A DNA stretch of 64,000 nucleotides from Microbispora siamensis (GTDB lineage Bacteria > Actinomycetota > Actinomycetes > Streptosporangiales > Streptosporangiaceae). The notes under the pieces are model-generated. The model saw nothing but the letters and a program-made list of their open reading frames with translations. It was not told the origin of the DNA and did not search any database. The stretch covers positions 1-64,000 of the forward strand of contig NZ_BOOF01000012.1 in assembly GCF_016863095.1 (NCBI RefSeq), read 5' to 3'. Position numbers and translations under genes: made by a program. Below, in pieces: positions 1 through 7,987 of this stretch (its first letter is position 1; each line of letters opens with the position of its first letter).

Positions 1-1257
1 ACCGCCGAATCCCTCCCTGCCGACCCCGAAGACACCAGCGACCCCAGCGTTGCCGAAGACACCCGCGGCTGCACCCCGAGCGGCACCGGAAGCGCCGACG
101 ACCCCGGCACTGCCGATGCAGGGGCAGAGGCACAGGCAGATGTAGCCGCGGGTCCCGTTGCCGAGAGTGCCGACCGTGCCACCACCGCCTTCCGCGATGA
201 GGAGTCTCGCGACCCCGGAGCCGTTGAGCATGGGGCTGGGGGGCACGAGACCCATGAGCATGGGGCCGGTGGGTGCGGGGTCCATGAGCAGCAGGCCAGC
301 GAGCGCGACACCGCGAGCACTGCCTCTGCCGAGGGCGATGTTGACACGAGTATGGCCTCTGGCGAGGGCGACGACACCGCGCCGAACAAGGGCGGAGACG
401 GCGATCGTGGTGCGGTCCAGGCTGGAGCTATGCACGCCAGGCGCGCATCAGCATGCCCCGCACATGGCGGCAGCGCGCGCCCGCACACAGCGCCTCCCAC
501 CACCGCGCCTCCGAACACCGCGTCTCCAACCACCGCGCCTTCGGCCGCAGTGCCTCCGAACACCGCGCCTCCGGCCACAGCCCAGCCGGATCCTCCTCCC
601 GAGGACACAGCCGTGCATCACACCCACGCCGGGCATCGGCCTGCGGGGGAGTGCCGGCACGGGCAGGGCACGCGTGAGGACCACGGCCACGGGCAGCGGG
701 GGCACGGCGAGAGCGGATGCGCGTGCGGCCGCAACACACGGTGCTCGTCGGCAGCACCGGGGACGCCGCGGACACCGGGAACGGCGTCAGGGACGGCGCT
801 GGGAGCGTCATCGGGAGTGCTGCCGGGGGCGTTGCTGGGGACGGCGCCGGGGTTGTTGCTGGCGACCGGGCAGATGCTGCCCGTCTCCAGCGTGCACCGC
901 CTCGCCCGCACCAGCACCCTGGTGCGCCTGGTCATGGACGCCGACGGGCAGGTGCTGGACATGGGCCGCAAGGTCCGCCTGGCCACCCCCGCCCAACGAC
1001 GCGCGATCTTCGCCCGCTACGCCACCTGCTGGATCGACGGCTGCCCCCTGCCCGCCACCATGTGCCAGATCGACCACGCCGACAACTGGAGCACCGGCGG
1101 CCTGACCGACCTGAAACTGCTCGGCCCCGCCTGCCAGTTCCACAACCGCGACCGCTACCGCCACCCCGACCGCTACACCCGCCGCAAAGAAGGCACCGAC
1201 CGCTGGGCCTTCACCTACCACCCCACCCACATAAGAGCCCGGCGACTACGGATCTAG
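1..1257 (+). CDS. HNH endonuclease-type protein (DUF222/13E12-like), 5' end outside window
   Basis: The frame is open from base 1, so the beginning of the gene lies outside the window and no start can be assigned. The last ~85 residues carry an HNH nuclease fold: CWIDGC, then IDHADNW, then a final HN in CQFHN (about 1027-1146). This is how the C-terminal half of actinobacterial DUF222/HNH (13E12-repeat) proteins usually looks. A DUF222 half, if present, would be mostly upstream. The preceding ~290 codons are low-complexity Thr/Ala/Pro/Gly, including a run of TAPP-type repeats near 481-600 and a duplicated Glu-His-Gly-rich stretch near 225-290. Family members are scattered, often multicopy, and mostly without known function; a DNA nicking role is inferred only from the motif. 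Confidence 0.72.
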   Translation, partial: TAESLPADPEDTSDPSVAEDTRGCTPSGTGSADDPGTADAGAEAQADVAAGPVAESADRATTAFRDEESRDPGAVEHGAGGHETHEHGAGGCGVHEQQASERDTASTASAEGDVDTSMASGEGDDTAPNKGGDGDRGAVQAGAMHARRASACPAHGGSARPHTAPPTTAPPNTASPTTAPSAAVPPNTAPPATAQPDPPPEDTAVHHTHAGHRPAGECRHGQGTREDHGHGQRGHGESGCACGRNTRCSSAAPGTPRTPGTASGTALGASSGVLPGALLGTAPGLLLATGQMLPVSSVHRLARTSTLVRLVMDADGQVLDMGRKVRLATPAQRRAIFARYATCWIDGCPLPATMCQIDHADNWSTGGLTDLKLLGPACQFHNRDRYRHPDRYTRRKEGTDRWAFTYHPTHIRARRLRI

Positions 1258-1258
1258 G

Positions 1259-1326
1259 GGGCCCCTGTGGCACGGCCTCGGGACCGCGAAGAAATCCACG
1301 AGGAAATCTACGATGTAAAGGGGCCC
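1259..1326. terminator. Possible bidirectional terminator between convergent genes
   Basis: An 8-bp inverted repeat (GGGCCCCT at 1259-1266 and AGGGGCCC at 1319-1326) spans the gap between the HNH gene and trmO, which converge here. The 52-nt loop is long and there is no clear U-tract, so termination is only a possibility. Confidence 0.25.
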
Positions 1327-1335
1327 GCGGGATTG

Positions 1336-1755
1336 TCATCGCTCGACCGCGTCCAGCACCGGCTTGATGTCGATTACAGGAGTGCCGTCGATGGCCTCCA
1401 GTGGATGCACGCGCAGGCCTCGCGCCGGGTCCGCCTCGAGGACCGTGACCCGGTGCAGGCCGATCGGGTTGGGGCGGTCCGGGGAGCGCGTGGCGAACAC
1501 GCCGGCCAACGGATTGCTCGTCTCCCCGCGCGGGTGGACCCGCAGGGTTTCGCGGTCGGCCTGGTGGAACCAGGTGAGGACGAGCACCTCGTCGCCCACT
1601 GTCACCCCGTCAAGCGCCTCCGTGACGGCCGGGTCGACCTCCAACCAGGCGTCCGGCGCCCCCTCGCGCCCCTGGCGCGGGGCATCGGCGCGATCGGTCA
1701 GCACGGACCGTACGACGCCGACGGGCCGCACGGTGAACGTCACGGGCTCAGTCAT
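1336..1755 (-). CDS. trmO: TrmO-type tRNA (t6A37) methyltransferase (TsaA/YaeB family)
   Basis: Encodes 139 residues. The family signature RSPDRPNPIGLH followed by VTVLE is present, together with the GDEVLVLTWFHQAD strand expected of the small beta-barrel VirR/TsaA fold. TrmO in E. coli uses SAM to N6-methylate the threonylcarbamoyl group of t6A at position 37 of tRNA-Thr(GGU). I chose ATG 1755 because GGAG lies just upstream (GAAGGAGAAGGATC before ATG) and the protein then starts directly with the family's first strand, MTEPVTFTVRPVG. Some actinobacterial relatives are single-domain versions like this one. It diverges from the YceI-like gene with a short shared promoter region. Substrate specificity is inferred from family only. 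Confidence 0.85.
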   Translation of the reverse strand: MTEPVTFTVRPVGVVRSVLTDRADAPRQGREGAPDAWLEVDPAVTEALDGVTVGDEVLVLTWFHQADRETLRVHPRGETSNPLAGVFATRSPDRPNPIGLHRVTVLEADPARGLRVHPLEAIDGTPVIDIKPVLDAVER

Positions 1756-1789
1756 GATCCTTCTCCTTCGGGGCGATTGGATCACCACG

Positions 1790-2398
1790 ATGTCATCCGG
1801 TGCCGACATCTCCGGCCCGTTTCGCGGGAATGCCCACGAAATGGACGTCGAGGCGGGCACGTACGCGCTGGGGCCGAGGTCCGGCCGGCTCCTGGTCCTC
1901 ACCGGCCGCGCCGGGCTGGGCGCGAAGGCCGGGCACGATCTGACGATCGAGGTCACCCGGTGGCGGGGCGAGGCGGTGGTGACGCCGGACGACCCGGCGG
2001 GCTGCCGGGTGACGGTGGAGGCCGAGGTGGCCTCGATGCGGGTCCGGGAGGGCACGGGCGGGGTCAAGCCGCTCACCGACTCCGACCGCGTCGAGATCGA
2101 GAAGAACATGCGCGACAAGGTCCTCAAGGCGGATCAGCACCCTCTGGTCACGTTCCGGTCGACCCGGGTCGAGGGCGATCCCGAGGCGTTCCGCGTCGAG
2201 GGCGACCTGACGATCGCGGGCGTCACGCGGCCGGTCACGGTGGACGGCGCGATCGCGGACGGGCGGGCGCGCGGCCGGGCGACCGTCGTGCAGTCCGAGT
2301 GGGGCATCCGCCCCTACTCGGCGTTCTTCGGGGCGCTCAAGCTGCGCGACGAGGTCGAGGTCATCTTCGACGTACGGCTGGGGGAGGGGCGGGGCTGA
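1790..2398 (+). CDS. YceI-family lipid-binding-like protein
   Basis: About 202 residues in the YceI/lipocalin-like fold: an opening GTYALGP strand, GLGAKAGHDL, FRSTRV and a closing EVEVIFDVRL strand. Those blocks mark YceI proteins, some of which bind polyisoprenoids. No signal peptide is visible, so this copy is probably cytoplasmic, as in many actinobacterial YceI proteins. Two starts are possible: ATG 1790 (MSSGADISG) and ATG 1841 (MDVEAGTYALG). The second would place the conserved strand at the very N-terminus and may be the true one. The stop at 2398 is followed closely by the sirtuin gene, suggesting one transcript. The ligand is unknown. Confidence 0.75.
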   Translation: MSSGADISGPFRGNAHEMDVEAGTYALGPRSGRLLVLTGRAGLGAKAGHDLTIEVTRWRGEAVVTPDDPAGCRVTVEAEVASMRVREGTGGVKPLTDSDRVEIEKNMRDKVLKADQHPLVTFRSTRVEGDPEAFRVEGDLTIAGVTRPVTVDGAIADGRARGRATVVQSEWGIRPYSAFFGALKLRDEVEVIFDVRLGEGRG

Positions 2399-2428
2399 CA
2401 TGTGCGTTGTGTGGGGCACCATGGATGC

Positions 2429-3274
2429 GTGACTGTGGTGCGCGACGCGGGGACCGCCGAGCGGTGGGGCATGCTGGCCGATCTCCTGGCCGACGGCGAG
2501 GTGGTTATCCTCAGCGGGGCCGGCCTGTCGACCGAATCCGGGATCCCGGACTACCGAGGGGAGACCGGCCGCAGGCGCAATGCCGAGCCGATGACCTACC
2601 ACACCTTCGTGAGCAGCGCCGCCGCCCGCAGGCGCTACTGGGCGCGCAGCCACCTGGGATGGCGTCACATCGTGGACGCCGCGCCCAACGCCGGGCACCG
2701 CGCGGTCGCCGAACTGCAGCGCCGCGGCCTGGTCGCCGGGATCATCACCCAGAACGTGGACGGCCTGCACCAGGCGGCGGGCGCGCACGGGGTCGTCGAA
2801 CTGCACGGCAGCCTGCACCGGGTGCGCTGCCTGGCCTGCGGCCACCGCACCTCGCGGCACGCGCTCGACCGGCGGTTGCGGGCGGCCAACCCCGGCTGGC
2901 AGGCCAGCTCGGAGATGATCAACCCGGACGGCGACGCCGTCCTGTCCGCCGACGAGATCGAGACGTTCCGCACGGTGGACTGTGAGGGCTGCGGCGGCGT
3001 GCTCAAGCCCGACGTGGTGTTCTTCGGCGAGAACGTGCCGCCGTCACGGGTCGAGGAGTGCTACGCGCTGACCGAGCGGGCCGGTTTGTTGCTCGTCCTG
3101 GGGTCATCGCTGACCGTCATGTCCGGATACCGGTTCGTCCGGCGTGCCGCCGCCCACTCGATTCCCGTCGCGATCATCAACCAGGGGCCGACCCGGGGCG
3201 ACGGCGAGGCGCTGATGACCTTCGACGCCCCGCTCGGCGCGACCCTCACCGCCCTTCTGGAGGCTCTCCGTTAG
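2429..3274 (+). CDS. Sir2-family NAD-dependent protein deacylase
   Basis: About 281 residues with all sirtuin landmarks: [15 protein letters not shown] (NAD binding), TQNVDGLH (catalytic core), the catalytic His in ELHGSLH, and a four-Cys zinc site made of CLAC and CEGC. These are followed by [12 protein letters not shown] and the late SSL (LVLGSSLTV) and IINQGP blocks. The long insert between the two Cys pairs resembles class II (SIRT4-like) enzymes. It removes acyl groups from lysines using NAD+, giving nicotinamide and O-acyl-ADP-ribose. GTG 2429 ([13 protein letters not shown]) is favoured; an upstream GTG at 2402 would add nine unlikely residues. It runs about 30 bp after the YceI gene and converges on cbtA. 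Confidence 0.9.
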   Translation: MTVVRDAGTAERWGMLADLLADGEVVILSGAGLSTESGIPDYRGETGRRRNAEPMTYHTFVSSAAARRRYWARSHLGWRHIVDAAPNAGHRAVAELQRRGLVAGIITQNVDGLHQAAGAHGVVELHGSLHRVRCLACGHRTSRHALDRRLRAANPGWQASSEMINPDGDAVLSADEIETFRTVDCEGCGGVLKPDVVFFGENVPPSRVEECYALTERAGLLLVLGSSLTVMSGYRFVRRAAAHSIPVAIINQGPTRGDGEALMTFDAPLGATLTALLEALR

Positions 3275-3284
3275 TCGAGGGGAG

Positions 3285-4040
3285 TCAGGCTGTTCCGGCC
3301 GGATGCAGCAGCGCCTCGGCGCGGGCGCCCTGGCGCAGGAAACGCTCGGTGAGGCCGCCGAACAGCAGTCCGATGGCGGCCCACAGGACGAACTGGACGC
3401 CGAACGACGACACCCTGAACCACCAGAGGGTGTCGCCCGGGAAGTCGCCGGGGACCTCGTCGATCCGGGGCAGCAGAGCGTACGAGACGCCTACGAGGAC
3501 GGCGTAGACGACGATGCCGGCGAGGGTCGCGTTCCAGCCGCCCAACCGGGGCGACAGGGCGCGGCCCGCGTACGTCGCGACCGCGGCGGCCAGCAGCGCG
3601 ATCAGGATCATCGCGAAGTACAGCGTGGTCCGGCGGCCGATGGTGTCGGGGTTGCCGACGGCCGGGGGATTGGGCGGGTACTTCAGGATGGGGGTCACGT
3701 ACACGACGACGAACCCGGCGGCCGCGACGGCCAGGGCCGTGGCGCGGGCGCCGAGGGCGCCGAGGCGGCCGTGGGCCAAGGCATACGCGATGGAGAAGAA
3801 GCCGCCGAGCGCGGCGCCGTAGACGAGCAGGGCGGTCAGCAGGCCGGCGGTCTCCTGGACGGTCCGGCTGACGAGTTCGGGCTCGGCCGCCTCCCCGGCT
3901 GCGGCGGCCTTGGCCTCCTCGATGGAGATGGCCGCGGCGACCTGGGGTTCGCCGGCGAACCAGGCCACGACGTACGCGAGCAGCGCGGCCACGAGGCCGA
4001 CGAGCATGCCGCGCACCAGCAAGGAGCGCATGGTGGGCAT
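3285..4040 (-). CDS. cbtA: CbtA cobalt transporter subunit
   Basis: About 251 residues, a hydrophobic protein with roughly five to six membrane segments (LLVRGMLVGLVAALLAYV at the start; a Gly-rich ALGGFFSIAYALAHG segment; AAAGFVVVYV with a following KYPPNPPAVG loop; and a C-terminal VLWAAIGLLFGGL). The KYPPNPPAVG loop between helices is a hallmark of CbtA. CbtA is a predicted cobalt uptake protein, so far mostly assigned by its B12-riboswitch linkage and pairing with CbtB. Start ATG 4040 (MPTMRSLL) lies 12 nt after the cbtB stop; ATG 4031 is an alternative. Both genes sit behind a cobalamin riboswitch, so uptake is expected to fall when B12 is plentiful. Confidence 0.85.
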   Translation of the reverse strand: MPTMRSLLVRGMLVGLVAALLAYVVAWFAGEPQVAAAISIEEAKAAAAGEAAEPELVSRTVQETAGLLTALLVYGAALGGFFSIAYALAHGRLGALGARATALAVAAAGFVVVYVTPILKYPPNPPAVGNPDTIGRRTTLYFAMILIALLAAAVATYAGRALSPRLGGWNATLAGIVVYAVLVGVSYALLPRIDEVPGDFPGDTLWWFRVSSFGVQFVLWAAIGLLFGGLTERFLRQGARAEALLHPAGTA

Positions 4041-4051
4041 CGGGCGGTGCC

Positions 4052-4264
4052 TCAGTGGCAGGGGAAGCCGAGGAGGTGGCGGCCGTCGTGCACGAACTCG
4101 TGCACGGTGTGACCGCTGATGAGGTGGGTGGCGCCCTGCTCCGCGCCGACGAAGTAGATCAGGATGAGCCCGACCACGGCGGCGAAGACCGCCCACGGCA
4201 GGATCTCGCGTACGGGGATGGTGACCGGCAAGGGCCGGGATGCGGGAATGGCAGGCTGAGCCAT
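4052..4264 (-). CDS. cbtB: CbtB cobalt transporter subunit
   Basis: A 70-residue, one-TM protein (helix PWAVFAAVVGLILIYFVG). A short His-rich C-terminal tail follows (HLISGHTVHEFVHDGRHL and a final Cys-His), the expected cobalt-binding end of CbtB. It pairs with CbtA just downstream. The start ATG 4264 has a GAGGAG ribosome site next to a hairpin (TCACGGGG pairing with CCCC-GTGA, 4277-4300). This places the site beside, and partly in, the likely expression platform of the cobalamin riboswitch upstream. Confidence 0.88.
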   Translation of the reverse strand: MAQPAIPASRPLPVTIPVREILPWAVFAAVVGLILIYFVGAEQGATHLISGHTVHEFVHDGRHLLGFPCH

Positions 4265-4313
4265 ATGACTTTCTCCTCACGGGGTCGCTCGCCCCGGTGA
4301 CGGAGGACAACGG

Positions 4314-4455
4314 GTCAGTGTCCTGACTCCCGGCTCGTCGTGTCGCCCGACCTTCCAGCCGTCTTGGCCGTGGTCACAAGCGGGGACACTCCCCGGTCAC
4401 AGTGGCGGGACCGTCCTGGATTCGCACCAGGTTCCTGCGCACCGTCGCCTCTGTA
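4314..4455 (-). promoter_or_regulatory. Cobalamin riboswitch of cbtBA
   Basis: Read on the minus strand, this shows the conserved core GGTGCGAATCC, then the B12 box GCCACTGTGACCGGGGAG, then GGAAGGTCGGGCG and a closing GAGCCGGGAGTCAGGAC. That is the standard order for adenosylcobalamin-type riboswitches. It lies directly upstream of cbtB and would lower cbtBA expression when cobalamin binds. TTGACG at 4500-4495 (minus) is a candidate -35 element. The divergent cobF operon does not share this RNA. Confidence 0.92.
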
Positions 4456-4509
4456 TGTATTTGTCCTCTAGAGCGTGCACCGTCTGCAAAAGTACGTCAA
4501 GCCGTGGTC

Positions 4510-4523
4510 CATACTCGTGACCA
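4510..4523 (+). promoter_or_regulatory. Candidate -10 for a leaderless cobF transcript
   Basis: CATACT at 4510-4515 lies exactly seven bases before the cobF ATG, and no Shine-Dalgarno sequence is visible. This is the spacing expected if transcription starts at the A of the start codon, which is common in actinobacteria. The -35 is unclear. Confidence 0.35.
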
Positions 4524-5281
4524 TGAAGCGCGTCCTCATCATCGGCATCGGCGCCGGGGACCCAGCCCACCTCACCTTCCAGGCCGCCGCGGCGATCGCA
4601 TCGGCGGACGTGTTCTTCCTGCTCGACAAGGGTGCCGCGAAGGACGGTCTGGTGCGGCTGCGGCGCGAGCTGATCGCGGCCCACGCGCGGGAGCCGTACC
4701 GGGTGGTGGAGGCACGTGACCCGGAACGGGACCGGACGAGCGGCGCGTACGTGGAGGCGGTGGCCGACTGGCGGGCCCGCCGGGCAGACGTCTACGCGCG
4801 GCTCATCGCCGACGAGGTGCCCGAGGACGGCGTCGGCGCGTTCCTCGTCTGGGGTGACCCCGCCCTGTACGACAGCACGATCGCCATCGTCGAGGACGTC
4901 CTGGCCAGGGGCGGGGAACCGTTCGACTACGAAGTGATCCCGGGGATCAGCAGCGTGTCGGCGCTGGCCGCGCGGCACCGCGTCAGCCTGACCAGGGTCG
5001 CCAGGCCGCTGCACATCACGACCGGCCGCCGCCTGCCCGCCGACGTCGAGGCCGCCGACGACATCGTGGTGATGCTCGACGCGGGATGCGCGTTCGCCGA
5101 CCTGCCGGAGGCCGCCGACGCGGACGTCTACTGGGGCGCGTACGTCGGGACCGAGGACGAGATCCTCCTCGCCGGGCCGGTGCGCGAGGTCGCCGGCGAG
5201 ATCCGGCGGCTCAGGACGGAGGCGCGCGAGACGCACGGCTGGGTCATGGACACCTACCTGCTCAGGAAGCCCGCTCGATGA
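4523..5281 (+). CDS. cobF: CobF, precorrin-6A synthase (deacetylating)
   Basis: 252 residues of the tetrapyrrole (SAM-dependent) methylase fold: GIGAGDPAHLTFQ at the N-terminus, VWGDPALYDST in the middle and PGISSVSALAARH for SAM binding. CobF methylates C1 of precorrin-5 and releases the extruded acetyl group. It occurs only in the aerobic (oxygen-dependent) B12 route, so it helps classify this locus. ATG 4523 (MKRVLIIGIGAG) puts the GIGAG loop right after the start; longer in-frame versions upstream have no support. Its TGA overlaps the cobL ATG (ATGA), so the two are translationally coupled. Confidence 0.92.
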   Translation: MKRVLIIGIGAGDPAHLTFQAAAAIASADVFFLLDKGAAKDGLVRLRRELIAAHAREPYRVVEARDPERDRTSGAYVEAVADWRARRADVYARLIADEVPEDGVGAFLVWGDPALYDSTIAIVEDVLARGGEPFDYEVIPGISSVSALAARHRVSLTRVARPLHITTGRRLPADVEAADDIVVMLDAGCAFADLPEAADADVYWGAYVGTEDEILLAGPVREVAGEIRRLRTEARETHGWVMDTYLLRKPAR

Positions 5282-6498
5282 GGCCGGTGTCGGTCGTCGG
5301 GATCGGCGCGGACGGCTGGGCCGGTCTCACCGACGCGGCGCGCACCGAACTGATCGCGGCGGACGTCGTGGTCGGGTCGGCCAGGCAGCTCGCGCTGCTG
5401 CCCGCGTCGGTGGCCCCCGAGCGGGTGCCGTATCCGTCGCCGCTGGTCGCGGGGTTGCCTGGGCTGCTCGACGCGCACGCGGAACGCGCGGTCGTGGTGC
5501 TGGCGAGCGGCGATCCCATGTTCTTCGGGGTCGGTGCGACGCTGGCCCGGCTGCTCGGACCCGAGCGGCTGCGCGTGCTGCCGCACGTGTCGTCGGTGAC
5601 GCTGGCCTGCGCGCGGCTCGGCTGGCCCGCCGAGGGCGTCGAGACCGTCAGCCTGGTCGGGCGTCCGCTCGCCACGCTGACCGCCGCGCTCGCGCCGGGC
5701 CGCCGCGTCCTCGTCCTCAGCGCGGACGCGGGCACGCCCGCGCGGGTCGCCGCCCTGCTGACCGAGCGGGGGTACGGGGCGAGCCGCGTCACCGTCCTCG
5801 GCGATCTCGGCGCGGCGACCGAATCGCGCCACGACGGCACGGCCGCCGCCTGGCCAGACGCCGAGCCGATGCCGGCCCTGAACATCGTGGCCGTGACCTG
5901 CGCCGACGTCCCGGACGCCGAGCCACTGGGGTGGGCTTGCGGGCTTCCGGACGATGCGTACGAGTCGGACGGGCAGCTGACCAAGCAGGAGGTGCGCGCG
6001 GTCACCCTGGCCAAGCTGGCGCCCCTGCCGGGCGAGCTGCTGTGGGACGTGGGAGCGGGTTCGGGGAGCGTGGCCATCGAGTGGCTGCGCGTCCACCCCT
6101 CATGCGAGGCCGTCGCCGTCGAGCGTGACCCCGTACGGGCGGACCGCGTCAGGCACAACGCGGACGCGCTGGGCGTGCCGCGCCTGCGGGTCGTCACCGG
6201 CGCCGCGCCGGACGCGCTCCACGGGCTGCCGGCCCCGGCGGCCGTTTTCGTAGGCGGCGGCGTGACGGGGGCCGGCGTGGTCGAGACCTGCTGGGCCGCC
6301 CTCGCCCCGGGCGGCAGGCTGGTCGCGAACGCCGTCACCGTGGAGTCGGAGGCGGTTCTCGCCAGATGGCACGCGCGGCTCGGCGGGGACCTCGTGCGGT
6401 TGTCGGTGCAGCGCGCCTCGCCGGTGGGCGGCTTCACCGGGTGGCGTCCCCTGATGCCGGTGACCATTTGGACGGCGCGGAAGGAGCGCGAGCAGTGA
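5278..6498 (+). CDS. cobL: CobL, precorrin-6Y C5,15-methyltransferase (decarboxylating)
   Basis: 406 residues in two domains. The N-terminal CbiE-like domain starts with SVVGIGADGWAGLT and has the SGDPMFFGVG loop. The C-terminal CbiT-like domain begins around residue 235 and has the SAM site LLWDVGAGSGSVAIEWLR. CobL methylates C5 and C15 of precorrin-6B and decarboxylates the acetate at C12, giving precorrin-8X. The ATG at 5278 overlaps the cobF stop, and the TGA at 6496-6498 overlaps the cobM GTG. The fused length matches CobL of the aerobic pathway rather than separate CbiE and CbiT proteins. Confidence 0.93.
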   Translation: MRPVSVVGIGADGWAGLTDAARTELIAADVVVGSARQLALLPASVAPERVPYPSPLVAGLPGLLDAHAERAVVVLASGDPMFFGVGATLARLLGPERLRVLPHVSSVTLACARLGWPAEGVETVSLVGRPLATLTAALAPGRRVLVLSADAGTPARVAALLTERGYGASRVTVLGDLGAATESRHDGTAAAWPDAEPMPALNIVAVTCADVPDAEPLGWACGLPDDAYESDGQLTKQEVRAVTLAKLAPLPGELLWDVGAGSGSVAIEWLRVHPSCEAVAVERDPVRADRVRHNADALGVPRLRVVTGAAPDALHGLPAPAAVFVGGGVTGAGVVETCWAALAPGGRLVANAVTVESEAVLARWHARLGGDLVRLSVQRASPVGGFTGWRPLMPVTIWTARKEREQ

Positions 6499-7247
6499 CG
6501 GTTCGATTCATCGGTGCGGGGCCCGGCGCGGCCGACCTCATCACGGTGCGCGGGCTGCGCGCCCTGCAGGCGGCCCCGGTCTGCCTGTACGCGGGATCGC
6601 TCGTGCCACGGGACCTGCTCGCCGACTGCCCGCCCGGCGCGCGGCTCGTCGACACCGCCAACCTGACCCTGGTCGAGATCATCGCCGAGATGACGGCGGC
6701 GCACGCCGCCGGGCTCGACGTGGCGCGGCTGCACTCGGGCGATCCCTCGCTGTTCAGCGCGGTCGCCGAGCAGATGCGCAGGCTCGACGCGCACGGTGTG
6801 CCGTACGAGGTGATCCCCGGGGTGCCCGCCTTCGCGGCCGCCGCAGCGGCGCTGGGGCGGGAGCTGACGGTGCCCGAGGTGAGCCAGACCATCATCTTGA
6901 CCAGGACGTCGGCGCGCGCCACCCCGATGCCGCCCGGCGAGGACCTCGCGACGCTGTCGGCCAGCCGCGCCACGATGGTGCTGCACCTGGCCGTGCAGCG
7001 GATCGGCGCCGTCGTGGCCGAGCTGCTGCCCGCGTACGGGGCGGACTGCCCGGTTGCGGTCGTCGCGCGGGCCAGCCGGGACGACGAGGAGATCATCAGG
7101 GGCACTCTGGACGACATCGCCGACCGGGTGATCGCCGCGGGGATCAAGCGGACCGCCGTCATCGTGGTGGGCCGGGCGCTGGCGGCGCACGAGTTCCGCG
7201 ACAGCCACCTCTACTCGGCCGAGCGGGAACGGGCGTGCTCGTCCTGA
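6495..7247 (+). CDS. cobM: CobM, precorrin-4 C11-methyltransferase
   Basis: 250 residues of the tetrapyrrole methylase family: RFIGAGPGAADLITVRG at the N-terminus, LHSGDPSLFSA and YEVIPGVPAFAAA, then LTRTSARATPMP. These are the CobM/CbiF signatures. It transfers a methyl group from SAM to C11 of precorrin-4 to make precorrin-5, the substrate of CobF two genes upstream. GTG 6495 overlaps the cobL stop (GTGA), which fixes the start by coupling. It overlaps cobK by 13 bases at the 3' end. Confidence 0.93.
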   Translation: MTVRFIGAGPGAADLITVRGLRALQAAPVCLYAGSLVPRDLLADCPPGARLVDTANLTLVEIIAEMTAAHAAGLDVARLHSGDPSLFSAVAEQMRRLDAHGVPYEVIPGVPAFAAAAAALGRELTVPEVSQTIILTRTSARATPMPPGEDLATLSASRATMVLHLAVQRIGAVVAELLPAYGADCPVAVVARASRDDEEIIRGTLDDIADRVIAAGIKRTAVIVVGRALAAHEFRDSHLYSAERERACSS

Positions 7248-7987
7248 TCCTCGGCGGCACCGCAGAGGCGCGGGCGCTGGCGGCCGGGCTGGTCGCCCTG
7301 CCCGGTCTCCGGGTGGTGTCGTCGCTGGCCGGGCGGGTCGCCGACCCCCGGCTGCCGGTGGGCGAGGTCATATCGGGCGGCTTCGGCGGCCCGGAGGGGC
7401 TCGTCCGGTGGATCCGCGCGCACGGCCCCGGCGCCGTGGTGGACGCCACGCATCCGTTCGCGCGGACGATGAGCGAATCGGCGGCGCGCGCGTGCGCGGC
7501 GACCGGGGTGCCGCTGCTCGGGCTGCGGCGTCCCGGCTGGTCGGAGGGGCCGGAAGACGCGTGGCTGCGGGTGCCGTCACTGAAGGCCGCGGCGGACGCG
7601 CTGCCCGGCCTCGGCGACCGGGTGTTCCTGACCACGGGCCGCCGCAGCCTGCCGGTCTTCGCGCCGCTGGCCGGGCTGTGGTTCCTGGCCAGGTCGGTGG
7701 ACCCGCCGGAGCCGCCGGTGCCCGCGAACGTCCACGTGATCCTCGACCGGGGGCCGTACACGGTGGCGGGGGAGCGTGCCCTGATCGCCGAGCACCGGCT
7801 CGACGTGCTGGTCACCAAGGACAGCGGCGGGGAACTGACCCGCGCCAAGCTGGTCGCGGCGCGCGAGCTCGGGCTGCCGGTCGTCATGGTGGACCGGCCA
7901 CCGGCACCCGGCGGCGTCACCCAAGTGACGGACGTCGCCGACGCCGTCACCTGGGTGCGCGATCACGCGGAAAATCACACGGGATAG
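7235..7987 (+). CDS. cobK: CobK, precorrin-6A reductase
   Basis: 250 residues with a Rossmann start (LVLILGGTAEARALA), the family block VVDATHPFAR, FLTTGRRSLP and a late VTKDSGGELTRAKL. CobK uses NADPH to reduce precorrin-6A to precorrin-6B (dihydro form), between CobF and CobL. It is the last gene of the cobF-L-M-K operon. Its 3' end overlaps the convergent cobIJ gene by 13 bp (7975-7987), so antisense interference between the two transcripts is possible. An ATG at 7235 inside cobM gives the expected N-terminus. Confidence 0.92.
   Translation: MLVLILGGTAEARALAAGLVALPGLRVVSSLAGRVADPRLPVGEVISGGFGGPEGLVRWIRAHGPGAVVDATHPFARTMSESAARACAATGVPLLGLRRPGWSEGPEDAWLRVPSLKAAADALPGLGDRVFLTTGRRSLPVFAPLAGLWFLARSVDPPEPPVPANVHVILDRGPYTVAGERALIAEHRLDVLVTKDSGGELTRAKLVAARELGLPVVMVDRPPAPGGVTQVTDVADAVTWVRDHAENHTG

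Noticed and set aside
481-600. CRISPR array in the repetitive stretch near the window start
   Set aside because: The repeats are short, degenerate and in frame with a Thr/Pro-rich protein linker; there are no fixed-length spacers.
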